Shown: in pieces, positions 12,031-25,011 of the stretch
Position numbering within the stretch: position 1 is the first letter of the stretch
Layout of the letters: each line of letters starts with the position of its first letter
Origin: Siniperca chuatsi
Lineage: Eukaryota > Chordata > Actinopteri > Centrarchiformes > Sinipercidae
Assembly (NCBI RefSeq): GCF_020085105.1
Contig: NC_058046.1
Span: forward strand, 17,136,675-17,200,674
Direction: 5' to 3'
Length of the DNA stretch: 64,000 bases
Made by a program: the position numbers and the translations under genes
The notes under the pieces: generated by a model
What the model was told of the DNA's origin: nothing
Seen by the model: the letters and a program-made list of their open reading frames with translations, nothing else
Database searches by the model: none

Positions 12031-15000
12031 GGCTTGTGTGGAAAATCCAATGTTGAGGAGATGCCTGCAGTCTTAAATCTTTGTGCAAACAAAGCAAGAT
12101 AATAGCACTGAAAAAAAAAATCTTCACAAAGGCTTCCTGTGTTGTACGTACAAGGAAACACTAGTGAAGACTGAAATAAAGCTTCGATTCGAGCTGTCAT
12201 ACACATTACGTAGGCCCCACAAGATAAGCTATATTGAGGCAAATTTAGGTTGTCCAGTGTTACTGTGGGATCTCAGTTAAAGCAGTTTCTGGTTATGATC
12301 CAATACATGTTCAAGCCCTCTGACGGTGTACACAGATTAGTTCACTTCCACTCAGTTAACAACTTCATTTGTTTATGTCTATTATTCCAGTTGCTCAGTT
12401 GAATCTCCTAACCACTATAATTTTTTTTCTGTGCATGGGTGTGACTGGTATGCGATGTAATGATGAAAAAGAGGTTCAAATTGCTGAGTGAGGAGGAAAA
12501 TCCACAGCAAAATGGTTGATCACGACGTGTCACAGCGGTCTTTTATGTTGCTGGCCTCTACATGTGGAAAATTCACATATTTAAGATGTCAGTTGACAGA
12601 AAATCCTTCACCTTTTGTGTCTACAAAGCCCACACTTATTATTTAGGAGTGTCATTCAGCTAATACTGCATGTGCTCAAGTGAAGAGAGAAATATTTTTG
12701 CCCAGATGAGACAAGTTTTTCAGATGTGAGAACTGAGAGTGCTACAAAGGCTCCTCTGTCCCCTCCTGGTCTCGCAGACATGACTCAGGCTGAGAGAGGG
12801 AGATGAGGTCTCGTAGTAACAAGCTTCCCTGCTCTTTGCTATGACGTCACAACAGCAACAGTAAGTGAACAAATCTGTTACTTTAGTCAGTCATTGATAG
12901 ACTAACACCTCTCACCTCTTTGTCTGTAGATGTACATACCAACTTCTCTGCACTTGTATGTAGGTGAGCCTCTTTGACTCTTTGTAGTGCTGTTGTAGAA
13001 AAAAGCATCAAATTGCTAAAAGATACAAATAAATTGATAGCAAATATACGAAACAACCACACTGGTAACCCTTAGTTCATGATCTCACAATGTAACTTTC
13101 TGGAAAGAACTTGAAAAGCCACATTTGACGAACACACGTGAAATACACCCCATATTGTCATTTGTCTCTTATGGAGGTGTTGCTTGACAGTTTGAAACAA
13201 ACAGTGCACATGCAGATGTATTATTCACTTCCTTAAAACTTTGCACTCATGATAACTGGTGAAAGAATACCTATGGTTTACATAGAGCTCGGGAAACAGT
13301 TTGTGTTCAACCCAAACACTTGCAAAGGGATGTTAGTTTCCTCACTTAAATAAATATTTTCCTTTTCTTTTTTGTTTGATGAAGTAGTGAGAATGTTTAG
13401 GTTCAGATTCACAAGTCTATCCATTAGCCATTTCACATTTAAAGGGCAGGGTCTTCTTCATCTCAAGGTACCCATCTTTTAAAGATTGGCTGAATACAAA
13501 CCTTTTCATTTAAGGTTGATCCCTTACATGTATCTTTCACAATCTACCCTTCCTGTTCAAACTCATCCTTCACAGCCATCCAATTTAGGCTGCATGAACA
13601 GCACAAGTACAGCACAATTTTAAAAAAATACATAAGGCTGTTTTATTTTGAACATCAAATATAGAAGCTGTGGTCACACTAGGTACTTACCAATGGGAGG
13701 TAACAATTACAGCGGTAAGTACCTAGAGATATGACTTAAGAAGAGTGGTAGTAATTGTGCACCAGGATTACAGACATTTGTAGAGTGTCCCTCTCTCACA
13801 CACACATGCATCACCCCACGCACCCCCTTGTTCTGTGACCTGAAGTGTGCATCAAGGGATGGTAATAAGGTCCATATGTGGTCACTTCCTCCCTCTACTG
13901 CCCTAACGTGAGGGGGCAGTATTAACAGGACCACAGAATCCATTGATTTACTCTCCAGAGGAAGAAGAAAGACACAAAGAGAGAAAGAGAGACTTACAAG
14001 GTTCCTTGCACAATAACTTTCTTTGACATTGGGATGTGCATGAAGCAGCAGACCTGGAAGCTTTTTGCTTCCCATCATAGATCATCGAATTGGTCATTGG
14101 CATTTGGTGAAGCCGATCCCAAATCAAGTCTGTAAAACTAACTGAGCAAAACAAAGATAATCCACAAAGATGCAACTGGGATTTTAATGGTTTTCAAGAG
14201 AGAGGACAATTAGACAATGTGATAACAGGAAGAATTGCCAAACATAGGCACATTGCTGTAGGATTTCATGACCTTTTCAAGATGCTGAATTTACAATATT
14301 TTGCATAGTTGTGGATCAACTTTTTCCTGGCAGTACAGTGCCTAAGCTTGATGTAGAATCATATTTGAGAGCAATCAAGCTCCCACAAGTCTGATTTTGG
14401 CTTGAGGCAAATAGCAAAGAAATTAATGAATGCTCCTTTAAAAAAAGATTTGAAACAAAGGCTCACGTAGGAAAGTGGTTGCGTCATATAGGCCCAGTGC
14501 TGAGAAATGAATTTGTCATAGGGGTGACTGTGCTACCTTTGAAGTTCGAGGGAAATGTGTTTTCCGAAATATCCCAGATATCAGGTTGTCAGTTAGATTT
14601 GGGAGATAGATAGATCGATTAGATAGTTAGATAGGATGATCACTCATAGTCATAGTTCATTAAATACTGCATGTGTCCACACATGATGCTGAAATACAGG
14701 ACCAACAGGAGGGAAACATTAATGTTAAAAAAATGCAATAACTCTATAAAGAAACAGGCAGCTGCTATGGGTTTACAGACACTTTACTAATTGCCTTTGT
14801 GTTGTTTAGAGTTGTTGGTAAATAACTACTGTGAATGATCCTTGGATGCCAAGTTAGTATAACACACTGTGGATCTTCCACGTGAGTCGCGAACATCTGC
14901 CAGCAAAATGAATGCATTGTTTGTTACTTAGAACACTGATAAATAATCGTGCACAACACCCACAATTCATTTTCTGATATTTTTTCGCATCCAGGCCATT

Positions 15001-17554
15001 TGGATATAATTAAAGGCAACATGTAAACAGTTCTTGTAATCTGGGAGACTCCGACGCAAACAGATGATTTATTGTTAATAATAAAATCACAGCAGCGCAT
15101 CACTGGAGAGGATAAGCCAATGATCAGCACTGCCCCCCCCATACAGAACATTAATTACGTTTCCAACCAATTGCAGTGTTCAGTTTCCCATGAATGCGTA
15201 CAAAGGGTGTGAAACACTGACTCATGTTAGAGGATTAGCGACACATTCTTCGAAACAATTGTTGTATTTGTTTATTATCGTCTGAAAAGGTTTCCGGCCA
15301 ATATCAGTATGTAGCAGACAAAAAGCTTTTGCACAATCCCCAAATGTGCCATATTTTGTGGTCTTTGATGCGTCATTGTGGGAATCTGTCACATGATAAC
15401 AACAACAACACCCATATGCTGTGCTAGAGATAGATGGCAAAATGGGACTCTCTAACACAACACTTCTTGAAACTTAGAAACATTAAAAACATTTAAAATG
15501 TTCCCTGCATTGGGAATCATTTCACATGGGACAATAATTCATGACAGGCTGCTTTGAGGATAAAGACATTAAAATGCATTAAAATCTTCACATGTATCTG
15601 TACGTTATGTTCCTTCTCTGAGCACGAGCAGTTTAAACAATATTTGCGAGCAGAAATGATGACCAGAGTATAAAATTGGAGACCTACTGTAAGAGTTACC
15701 TGTGATCACATGAAAAAACAACCTGGAGCCACTTTGATTTAGGAGTTGAATACTTTGTGTAATGCACATTAAATTGGCCTATATCATCCATGCTCTCTCT
15801 CTCTCTCTGTCTCTCTCTCCCTCATCGCCAGCTGTTTGCAGCTTCATTTTTCTCCAGGGAAAATAAAAAGGATGAGTAGTTGCTTCCAAAGTGGCATATA
15901 GCCATCTGAATCAAACAGAGATGTGTTAACAGTGATAATGGGAATTCTGTTGTACATGCTGGAGTCATGAAACGTGGTGACAAAGAGCAGGATCCAGACT
16001 CATGCAGAAACTGGGGTCTCATATTCAACACAGGATAGTTAAAGATTCTGGGATATTTAACTTCGTTATCTTGTATAAGTACATTCTTCACAATAATAAA
16101 CTCACCCCCCTTACCTTCCCTTTCTCAAGTTCCACTTAGTGCCTTCAAATGGCAGCCAACATGAAACCTGAAAATAAGGATGATTTAAAAAGACAGAATT
16201 TTGTGACTAAAAGCAATGAATTGCTGTAATCATTTGGATACGTCAAATATTGAATTTGACTTAGACCAGAACCAGCAGAGATCCTGAAAGTGTGCTAAGA
16301 CCAGAGCCAAGGTCTCACTGACCAGGTCTGTCAGTCCTGGTCCAGCACTACCGGCGTAATGAGGAACACATGGTCTGACAACCAAGAGCCAAGTCAGATC
16401 TCAGGTCGGTGTGTGAGAGGCAGAGACACAGAGACATACTCTCATTAAAATGTCTTTTAATCCACTAAGTGACATTTGTACTCGTAAAAAGTATAAAACA
16501 TGATGTTTAGTACAATGTAGACTTTCTTCCTCCCTCTGTATTCTGTCTCCATCTAGTGGTTAACAGTAAATAAAGTTCCATGGACAGCTTTTTTTTTGCT
16601 CTGTGGCTGTAACCTGTTGCCTACAACTATGTAGTTCTTCATCTCTAAAAGAGGATATAGATATCATTTGGTTGTTTGCTTTTGTAGCTTAAGTAGTATT
16701 AGTAACAGTCAAGTCAGATAAACACTGGAGATTGCCTGACTGCTTTTGAATAAACAAAGAGAACTGTTATATATCAGTTTGTTCTCTGTTATCATTTAAT
16801 AAATGTTCATTGTCATTACCTTAGTCATTTAGTTATTAGTATAATTAACATTAACAAACAATCCGCTGGTGAGTGGATTGCTGGCCTCTGGCCTCTCACT
16901 ACATTTACAGCAACATATGGCATCTATGCTTATCATTAAATATACCAGTATACCAGTAAGTATCAGACTTATACTTTGACAATGAGAATAAAATACAGAC
17001 CATGAAACACTGTCCTTTTTTGGTCCACTTTGCCGAGGTGCTGATGAGTAGTTACTTCCCTCCAATCACCACAAGAGGACAGTGTTTCACTGTTGCTTAA
17101 AGGGAGGGGGCAACAAGGTGAGGGTTTTTCAAGGTCAGTATTACACATCACATTGATTATTTGGTCGGGTAATAGGGTTCTCTAAATGTACAGCAAGAGA
17201 GTACAAGACCAATTCATGTCACAGTTGTCCTGAAAATGCACATTAGTGTACTTAGACAACAGAAGTCAGTTTGACCTATTATGTGAGAGATTGTAATTAC
17301 TCTTGTGCTTAAATGAGTTGATGAGTTACTAACAAATCACACTGCTTATGATTTGCTTTCTCAATTCCAATCACATCAGCTAAGAATAAGGATGCCGTTG
17401 GCAGTGGAAGAAGACATCACTATTAATAAGCCTCTCACCACACACACACACACACACACACAGCATACACTGTCAGGGAATGACAGAGAGAAGGGTTGGT
17501 CTGTCTTCAGCAGGGGCTGCAGTGGTTGCACCATTTGCTCACATGCTGGCAGAT

Positions 17555-17591
<37 letters not shown>

Positions 17592-19000
17592 CCATCTCTG
17601 AACTCATCCATGAGAAAAGGATCTGAGCTGTGGAGGAGCTGAGTTAGCCGCACAGACACACACACACAGATACACACACACTGAACGCCTGAGCCCCCAT
17701 TGGTCGGCGTCTCTCCACCCCACCACGGGAGTCTCTGAGGGGTCTGCTGCAGTACTCTGCTCCAGGGGCCTGGAAACGCTGGAGTGAGCCATTTTTTTCT
17801 CCTTACTTCTATTTTTGGGCTGGGCACAGCCTCCCTCATTTTCCACTGTTTTCCAACATACTGGTTCCCAGTGTACAGTGCTTGTACAGCCCCAATGCCT
17901 TCTCTGCAGATACAAACAGCAATAAGGCCTGTAGCTCAGAGAGGCAATATGATACCACTGAGACAACAAGAATCTGTGCAATAAGCTAGTGAGGAAGGAC
18001 GCATAAATTGTGCCTCCTCTGCAGGGCCCTGGGGCAGCAACCCAGTGCTCAGCCAGCCATGTAGACTCAGGCCACAGCTAAAAGAATTTGGAAAGGACCC
18101 TTCCTGCAGCCCATCCCCCCCATACGAGAAGACATGACTTAACTAGTCTCCTCCCAAATGAGCATGGAATCCATGACCAGAGTTTTGCTGTTTTTTAAGT
18201 CAAACCCAAAGGTCTTGTTTCAGATTTTCTGGCTTCTGTTGTCTGAACTGAAATTGACTGAACATGCTGTTTGTGTCGTTAACAACACTGTATCAAACAA
18301 TAGACAAAGTATACTACATTGTATTTCATTTGCAATAACATTGTGATGGTAGGAAAATATCAAAGACATTTTGGATCATATTTGAAGAGGACAATCCACT
18401 CACATCACATATAACAAAGACTATTTAGAGCTCCCTCTGCTTATCACAGGGGTGCTACACCTGAGGGAGAACGCTGCATAATAAAGGCAGGGGAATAATA
18501 GGTGGCTTGTTTATTCTGCCATTAATTAATAAACACAGATAGGACTACAGGTCATAAGCAGAACTAAATTGTTATATTGAAATGTGCATAATGGAATTAA
18601 TGATGATAAACATGGCTACAGTGGGGAATGTTACAGGCATGTTACTTAAAAGAGTCTGGCAATGCAATGGACTTGTTTTTGCAAATATTTACACAGAACA
18701 TAATAATTAAAATCATCAGGCTGTAACAGAAAATAACTGCAGGCACAACTCGCAGAGGATCAATCAATCTCATGAGGGAAAACTCTTCATCCTCAGTCCT
18801 GGAGTAAAACACAGAGTATCTGCCCACATTCAGAAAATAGAGGGAGGTCCCTAATTCCACAATAGCCTATAGGGCTTCAGATTCATGTAGGAACCTGTCA
18901 GAGGAAAGAAGCATGTTTATGAATGAACAAGCTGCTTCTCTGCCCGAGTTCAGTCTGTTTAGCAAACGGATGAATAAGGTGCCCTGTGTGATGTGGAAAC
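12031..19000. other. No gene recognised; simple repeats
   Basis: Noncoding sequence with a short GATA-type run near 14607-14634, a (CT)n run near 15793-15820, and (CA)n tracts at 17439-17462 and 17555-17587 with more CA-rich sequence to about 17682. The longer open frames in 13.7-14.1 kb and 17.5-18.0 kb overlap simple repeats or have no family resemblance. Two 'ccatctagtgg' motifs with a CTCF-like core occur in the window outside the array, one of them here near 16550. Confidence 0.5.
17439..17587. repeat. Two (CA)n microsatellites
   Basis: Perfect CA dinucleotide runs at about 17439-17462 and 17555-17587, separated by about 90 bp of unique sequence. They create spurious Thr/His-rich and Cys/Val-rich open frames on both strands. 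Confidence 0.95.
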
Positions 19001-19239
19001 ATCCATCATTGCATTTTAATCATGTGTGTTTTACGCATTTCCTTTATTATGAATGCATACATAAAAGCCTTAATAAACTTTAAAACAGAGAGTTGGGCGA
19101 AACGAGACCATTGACAGTTTGTGATCCGTGTACAGTGGTTATTAGAAACTTTCCACATCCCCAACTGTGCAACTGATAGTTGATTGACAGTAGGCCTATA
19201 TGATTTTGATGTTTGGATTTTACGCAGTGGTTTCTGTAT

Positions 19240-19625
19240 CTCCGCGGCCTCAGAGATGGGTATCCGGCTTATTGATAGTGGTGAATGCCAGCGGGCATTA
19301 GAACAGCAAGCGGCCATCTGCCAGCCTAGCGAACTAGCAACCCCACCAGCTGCAGTCGCAAAACGCCCTACAAAGCAGGACATGCATGCAGCTTCTGACG
19401 TCTGCGGCCACACTGCGCTACAAAGCCCAGAAAAACCAGGAGCGGAAACAATGAGAATCAAGCTTATAGACGCCGCATAGGTCCACGACCAGCAAGTTTT
19501 TGAGAAGAGGCTGCCGTTAAGTGCACATCAGTTCATTTCGGATGACCGGTTTGTGCGATTATTTTCCCACGTTGAAAAAATATATATATAAAAAGACTCA
19601 TGCAGGGGCACTTTAATACCCCGAC
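19240..19625 (+). promoter_or_regulatory. CpG-enriched putative promoter and 5' UTR of the piggyBac-derived gene
   Basis: Base composition changes here from AT-rich to locally CpG-containing sequence (for example 'ctccgcggcct', 'gaatgccagcgggc', 'tctgcggccacactgcgc', 'gacgccgcat'), leading directly into the GC-rich coding region. No TATA box at a convincing distance was identified; an AT run at 19579-19591 lies about 35-47 bp before the ATG. The assignment rests on composition and position only. Confidence 0.4.
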
Positions 19626-21647
19626 ATGGCGACGGCAAGAAAAGGGAGAGAGCTTTTTACTATTTTGGAAACTAGCGCGGACACAGAAAGTACCACGGTG
19701 TGCGACAGTCAAGACTCTCCGCTTAATCTTTCAGCCGATGTGAAGTGGTTTGAAATTCCTTACAGAAAGCCAGACTCGGACGAGGAAGACGAAGTGCGGG
19801 AGGAGGAGGAAGGCGAGGGGGAGAATGGATTCACGAGCACAGCAGCCGCGGCAGAGACTGCAGACGCGGCCAGCTTCATCGCAGGAGGAGGCTGCAACAT
19901 AATTTTAGTCACTGGTAGTAATGGGATCGAGCACGACGAGGAGGAGTACGCAGAGGACTGTTATTATTCTACCTCCACTAACTGCTCTGATACCACCTCA
20001 AACGATTCGGATATTGATTTCTCTGATCTGGAGGAGGAGGAGCGCAGGAGTTTTTTCAGCTTTGAAGATGACTTGGACGAGGACTGCACTTCTCCCGACT
20101 TCTGGGGTGAACCTGACCAGGTAATTTCAATCGAACCATTCTCCGCTGTCAGCGGCCCTCAGCACTCGCTGGGGGACGATGCTGACACCCGTGACTATTT
20201 CCGGATACTCTTCCCAGATTCTTTTTTTGAACACATGGTAGAACAAACAAACAAATACGCCCTCTACCGGCAAAGGAGGAGTGGAAAATCAGACCCCCAC
20301 TGGCACCCCACTGATGTCAGAGAAATGAAAGCTTATGTAGGTCTGAACATTCTTATGGGCATCAATCAGCTTCCAGACACTGGCATGTACTGGGCCAGTG
20401 ACATTTTCATAGGCAATGCAGGCTTTAAAAAAACTATGACAGCCCGGCGCTTTGAAAAACTCACCCAGTATCTCCAGCTGTGTGACCGTGAGTCTGAGCC
20501 TGTGCGTGGAGAGCGTGGGTATGATGGCCTCTTCAAAGTCAGGCCTCTCCTTGATGTGGTAGAAAACACCATGTGGGATGCATACACGCCCAATCGCTGT
20601 TTGACCATAGACAAGTGTGCCATTGTCATGAAGGGACGTTTCTCCCCCACCCAGTACATGCCCTCCAAGCCCCTGAGGAAGGGGCTGACAGTGTGGATGC
20701 TGTGTGACTCGCGCTCGGGCTACTGCCACCGGGCCAAGATCTATGTAGGCAAGCCCAGGGAAGATGAGGCAGCGGCCTCCCTGGGCTACAGGGTGGTGAC
20801 CTCCCTAGTGCGTGGCCTGGAGGGTCAATACCACCATCTCTTCATGGACAGCTTCTTCACCTCAGTGCCCCTCCTCCAGCGGCTGCTGAGGGATGGACTA
20901 TATGCCTGCGGGCCCACCCAGCCAGGGCGCAAAGGTTACCCCGAGGTCCTCCGCCCCCGTAATGTCGGAAAGCTGTCCCAGGGTGAGTTCTACCAGTGCC
21001 AGCGTGGCAACTTGGTTGCTACAGTGACACGGGATGTCAAGGTAGTTAGCTGCCTCTCCACCAACTCTGCTCCAGGGATTGTGGGTATCAGTCCAGGCCG
21101 GCAGCAGCGTGAGACAGACGGCGAGGGTGAGAGTGACAGCATGGAGAGCTCAGGTTTGTCTTTCGGTGTACCTCGACCTCTGCCCTTGCTGTTGTACCAG
21201 GAGAACATGAGGGGTGTTGACCTGTGTGACCAGCTGAGGGAATGCTACCAGGTTGGCAGGCCATGTAAGAAATGGTGGCGCTACTTCCTGTGGTTCTACG
21301 TCAATCTGTGCATCGTCAACGCCTACATCATCCTGAGGGAGAGCCGAGGGGGAACGCCACCGGCGGGCTTCAACGGCAAGCAGTTCACCCAGCGCCACTT
21401 CCGGGTGCGCCTGGCGCAGCAGCTGATTGGAGACTACCAAGGGGCAAGGGGCATGGAGCGGGCAGCACGCAAGAGACACGCAGATTCACCCATAGAGTAC
21501 GGACACCGCCTGGAGCGCATGTCAGAGCGCTCTCGTCGCTGCAGGAACTGCACCAACAAGGGACTGCGACATGAAAGTGTGTTCGGCTGCAAGATATGCA
21601 ATGTCCACCTATGCAGGGGAGGATGCTTCTCTGAGTTTCATAAATAA
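19626..21647 (+). CDS. PiggyBac transposase-derived protein (PGBD4-like), intact and intronless
   Basis: A 673-codon uninterrupted frame. Residues 1-165 are a very acidic, Ser/Glu/Asp-rich, probably disordered region. The DDE_Tnp_1_7 (piggyBac) fold begins near residue 185 (YFRILFPDSFFEHMVEQTN). The catalytic aspartates are all visible: D329 in LTIDKCAIVMKGRF, D408 in HLFMDSFFTSVPLL, and D532 with D535 in ENMRGVDLCDQL, matching D268, D346, D447 and D450 of insect piggyBac. The C-terminal cysteine-rich zinc-binding domain, which in this family reads the terminal repeat, is present (C639, C642, C655, C658, C663, C667 plus nearby His). The protein should act in the nucleus as a DNA-binding protein or transposase. 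The ATG context (gacATGgcg) is good, and the ORF is GC-richer than its surroundings. No flanking inverted repeats or TTAA pair were found, so a host-domesticated gene is favoured over a live element. I cannot assign orthology to PGBD1-5; the retained catalytic residues and zinc domain argue against PGBD5. Confidence 0.93.
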   Translation: MATARKGRELFTILETSADTESTTVCDSQDSPLNLSADVKWFEIPYRKPDSDEEDEVREEEEGEGENGFTSTAAAAETADAASFIAGGGCNIILVTGSNGIEHDEEEYAEDCYYSTSTNCSDTTSNDSDIDFSDLEEEERRSFFSFEDDLDEDCTSPDFWGEPDQVISIEPFSAVSGPQHSLGDDADTRDYFRILFPDSFFEHMVEQTNKYALYRQRRSGKSDPHWHPTDVREMKAYVGLNILMGINQLPDTGMYWASDIFIGNAGFKKTMTARRFEKLTQYLQLCDRESEPVRGERGYDGLFKVRPLLDVVENTMWDAYTPNRCLTIDKCAIVMKGRFSPTQYMPSKPLRKGLTVWMLCDSRSGYCHRAKIYVGKPREDEAAASLGYRVVTSLVRGLEGQYHHLFMDSFFTSVPLLQRLLRDGLYACGPTQPGRKGYPEVLRPRNVGKLSQGEFYQCQRGNLVATVTRDVKVVSCLSTNSAPGIVGISPGRQQRETDGEGESDSMESSGLSFGVPRPLPLLLYQENMRGVDLCDQLRECYQVGRPCKKWWRYFLWFYVNLCIVNAYIILRESRGGTPPAGFNGKQFTQRHFRVRLAQQLIGDYQGARGMERAARKRHADSPIEYGHRLERMSERSRRCRNCTNKGLRHESVFGCKICNVHLCRGGCFSEFHK

Positions 21648-21648
21648 A
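21643..21648 (+). terminator. AATAAA polyadenylation hexamer overlapping the stop codon
   Basis: The stop codon TAA (21645-21647) of the piggyBac-derived gene lies inside an AATAAA hexamer. Further AATAAA sequences occur downstream near 21826 and 22041 and are more plausible for a normal 3' UTR. If the first were used, the 3' UTR would be only a few tens of bases. Confidence 0.35.
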
Positions 21649-23112
21649 ATTTTACTGATTTTTGTTTTTATATCCTTTGTGTAATCAAACAACTTGTGTC
21701 AAGGGATTTTTTAAACAGTAAAACTATTTGTAATTCCAAAGGTTACCACTACAAGTGCACAATATAGTCACACACTTTATGTAGAGCTAGTTTTAGGATA
21801 GAAGTATTATTGCACGTATAATAGAGAAAATAAACTGAGAAACTGTAGGTTATTTGAATTAGTATAGAATTTTTTGGCAACTTGCCTTCTGTAACACTGA
21901 CAGAATTGCCTTGTGTCACTTTTTTATACGTTTAAAATAATGAGAAGGATTTTATATGAAAAAGAAGAAATCAAACTTTTCTGCACTTACAATAGATCAG
22001 AAAATGTTTACTATGGGAAGTTTATCTCTCTCCTTTTCCAAAATAAAAACTTCATTATGATGTACTTGAATCACCTGTTTCTTTATGTGGTATTAAAGCA
22101 TGGACAACATAGTTAATATTAAAGAAGAAAAACAATGTTAATGAAATCTGAGCATGAAATGAATCTACACTGGTTTAGTGGCTCCAGTTCCTTCACACAC
22201 ATGAAAATCTGTGTGTCTCTGTGACACAGCTTGGAGCAATTAGAGAGTAGAAAAAGCCCCTCAGTGCTCTCCAGCCAATGGACCTAGTGATGCCATTTCT
22301 TTCTCCAACCGCATTACAGACACAGAGCCATCTGTGGCTCTATTACACTGGGTCCAAACCCAGAAAGTGGTACTTGTTACTGACACGATTGGAAAACAGA
22401 AGAAAGATGGCAGAAACACACTTTTTGGGAGAAAAATCTTCATGTCTGATTTGTTTAGAGTAAGACGAAAGAGCGAGGACATTCATTTGAATCGTGTAAA
22501 TCAGCATGTACACAATCACCTAAATGAGGGTGTGCTGGATCAAGGCTGTTCATGCAAGCCCAAGAGAGGAGGACAATTGAGATAAGAAATATTTGGGACT
22601 AGTGTTAAACATAATGTTGTGTATTTTTGTCAAAGCTTTTCTGTCCACTCTGTTATCAGGCTAGCAAGCTCAAGGCTGTATGTAGGCAGAGATAGGCCGC
22701 TTCAGCAGGTCAGACTAGTCGTCTCCTGTGTCTCCTTCTGAGGGCTCTCCTTCCTCCCTCTCCCTCTTTAGCACACTGTCTATCTCTCTCTCCCTCAGGC
22801 TCTGCCGTGCCATCCTACACATTCACAGAGACACACACACGCACACATATTAAACACACCCTCCCTTCCCCTTCACTCTGCTCTCTTGCTCTCCCTCAGC
22901 CGTTCCCCAGCTGGGAGAGGGTTAGTCAACTGGACGGCCATCCCGCTGATCTGCGAGCCCCTTTGGGGAGTTACCATGGCAACCGTGGCCGATGAAGACA
23001 GGGAGTCGCCAGCAGGCCCGCATGGTTGTCATGGTACTTGCTCTGGCTATGGAGGTGGGAGGTGCCAGAGGCCACACCTCCATACCCCTTCTCCAAAACC
23101 AAGCAAGGCTGT

Positions 23113-23113
<1 letters not shown>

Positions 23114-23144
<31 letters not shown>
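23114..23144. repeat. (TG)n microsatellite
   Basis: A perfect TG run of about 15 units; it explains the Cys/Val repeats in overlapping frames. Confidence 0.95.
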
Positions 23145-23147
<3 letters not shown>

Positions 23148-23957
23148 GGAGCTGGCTGGTTGACAGCCTGCACACTGTATACAGAGCCAGACTGGTTACC
23201 AGGCAGGCTTTGCTACAGCACAGCCAAGACCACGACTGCTGCCAAAAATGAACTGAATGACATGAAACTGCTGCTCTGGAGACGTCTTCATGCAGGTGTA
23301 GGATTCAGGGATTAGAGGAATGTGTCACACTGTGTTCATCATACCAAACCATAGTGAAAGTTTCCATTCTATTTTATTGAAGACCATGAACTACACTGCT
23401 GCTTTGCAGATATCTTCATGCAGGTGTAGGAGGCAGAATTAGCTAAATATGCAGTATGTACTGTGCTACATAAAACCTCACTGCAAAATTCTATTCAATC
23501 ACACAGTATTTAGACCCTGTATTTTCCATTTCTCCAACACTTGCTGAGTTATGTCAATGGCTGTCAGCCTTCCTCTACCCACATAGTCATTATACTATAA
23601 CAGTTATTACAGTTACTTACAATAATTTATACATTAAACGTTGTTTTCAGGCATTTTCAACATATTAATTGAATTACATGTTATGTGTTTCCACTCAAAT
23701 ATTAATACATTTTCTAACAGGATCAAGTGACACATGATGACAAGTCAATTGCAGCAGCTGAAATATGAGTTTAATTTTTCAATTCCCACAATACCAGCAC
23801 AGAGGACATGTACTCCAGAACAATGGAATCTGAAGCCTGTGTTGGTCACTCTTGTACTCTTGTATTATTAATGTTGACAACATTGTCAATTTTCTTCTGT
23901 TTTGTGGGCTGAACGTGAAATCGTGAGGCCCTATTTGTGCATCAGAACCAAACGCTG

Positions 23958-23960
<3 letters not shown>

Positions 23961-24003
<43 letters not shown>
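23961..24003. repeat. (CT)n microsatellite
   Basis: A near-perfect CT run of about 20 units; it produces Arg-Glu or Ser-Leu repeat frames that are not genes. Confidence 0.95.
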
Positions 24004-24005
<2 letters not shown>

Positions 24006-24469
24006 CTGGATATGTGGGTGTGCTGTATGTGGTGTCACAATAGCCAGATCTAATGTTTCCAGGATGGATCCCAACCATAAAATGCTCAGCTCACATGTTT
24101 CCCCTCCTGGGCAGGGAGAGATCTCTGAGTCTCTGTCAAGAACATGGGCCTGGTTTCACTTAAGAACCGCTGGTTGGGTAACACATGTACTGTTAGAATC
24201 ATGAATGTGCCTTTGTTCAATTCTTTCCTCTGTTGCAAAATGAGTCCATGGACAAGGATGAGCGTGAGAATCCCCAAACATCTAATCCTCAGCTCTTACT
24301 GATTCATTGTTTGTCTCTCCGCTGCGAAGTATGAATGTTCATTCCCAACAGCCACGATTGCGAGGAGACGATGAATGACTTAAATGTAAACTGTTAATAT
24401 CTTAAAATTAATTAGTGTCTCATAGAGAAGAATATTAGAAAATATTCCCAAAAATGAAAACAGATTAGT

Positions 24470-24835
24470 GTAGCAGAACTTTGTTCTTTTTTCCTGCCCC
24501 ATTAATCGTCTCATGACTCCTTAGCTTTATCTTGTGACCCTTACCCACCGGACTAAACTGTGTATAAAGTAGTTTAAACTAGCTCCACCACAACCAGCTA
24601 CGGCAGTAAAAGGCTATATGCCTTGATGCATCAGTATTAACAATCTAATAATGTAATAGATGATAATATATCAGTCACAGGGGCTATTTTTCAAGAATGA
24701 GTACTTTTGATACTTTAAGTGCATTCAGTTGATAATACTTCTGTACTTTTCCTTAGGTAAGATTTTAAATGCAGTACACTTATTTGTAATGGAGTAAGGG
24801 ATCTGAATATTTGGATTTAAGTACATACACTCAAT
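24470..24835 (+). mobile_element. 5'-truncated copy of the composite hAT-like element
   Basis: The order of blocks matches the right part of 62558-63400: the tail of the nested MITE ('cattaatcgtctcatgac', 'tatcttgtgaccctt'), then 'ggactaaact', 'gtataaagtagtt', 'ctacggcagtaaaa', 'caatctaataatgtaat', 'gagtacttttgatactt', 'gataatacttctgtac'. It keeps the same nested-insert to host junction as the other two copies. The left half is missing. Confidence 0.65.
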
Positions 24836-25011
24836 ACACTCAAATGAATACACGGTTACTGATGGACTCCTTAGTGACACACATCTCCATCTAGTGGACA
24901 AGAGAACATACAATGAGCAAAACTCTTGAGGTAGTTTGAACTTCCCCAAGAAACATCCACTTATTCAAAAGTAGCTACAATGAACACTGGCTCTTGATCT
25001 AATGCATCCTT

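Larger units (their letters stand above)
21650..24460. other. No gene recognised downstream of the piggyBac-derived gene
   Basis: AT-rich 3' flank to about 22.2 kb, then noncoding sequence. A 'gatatcttcatgcaggtgtagga' block (23410) resembles 'gacgtcttcatgcaggtgtagga' (23281), a short local duplication about 130 bp apart. The open frames here overlap microsatellites and are not supported as genes. Confidence 0.5.

Noticed and set aside
13707-14078. 123-codon minus-strand frame
   Set aside because: Composition (Ser/Leu/Cys-rich) and lack of motifs suggest chance; no splice or promoter support.
17507-17981. 110- and 125-codon minus-strand frames
   Set aside because: They run through CA repeats, and nothing in them matches a known family.
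19006-19461. 151-codon minus-strand frame upstream of the piggyBac-derived gene
   Set aside because: It lies in the CpG-containing 5' region of the piggyBac-derived gene, has no recognised domain and ends in low-quality sequence; more likely a chance frame in a GC-richer patch.
20289-20729. Minus-strand frames inside the piggyBac-derived gene
   Set aside because: Shadow frames of the 673-codon gene in GC-rich sequence.
23779-24078. 99-codon minus-strand Arg-Glu repeat frame
   Set aside because: A product of the (CT)n microsatellite.
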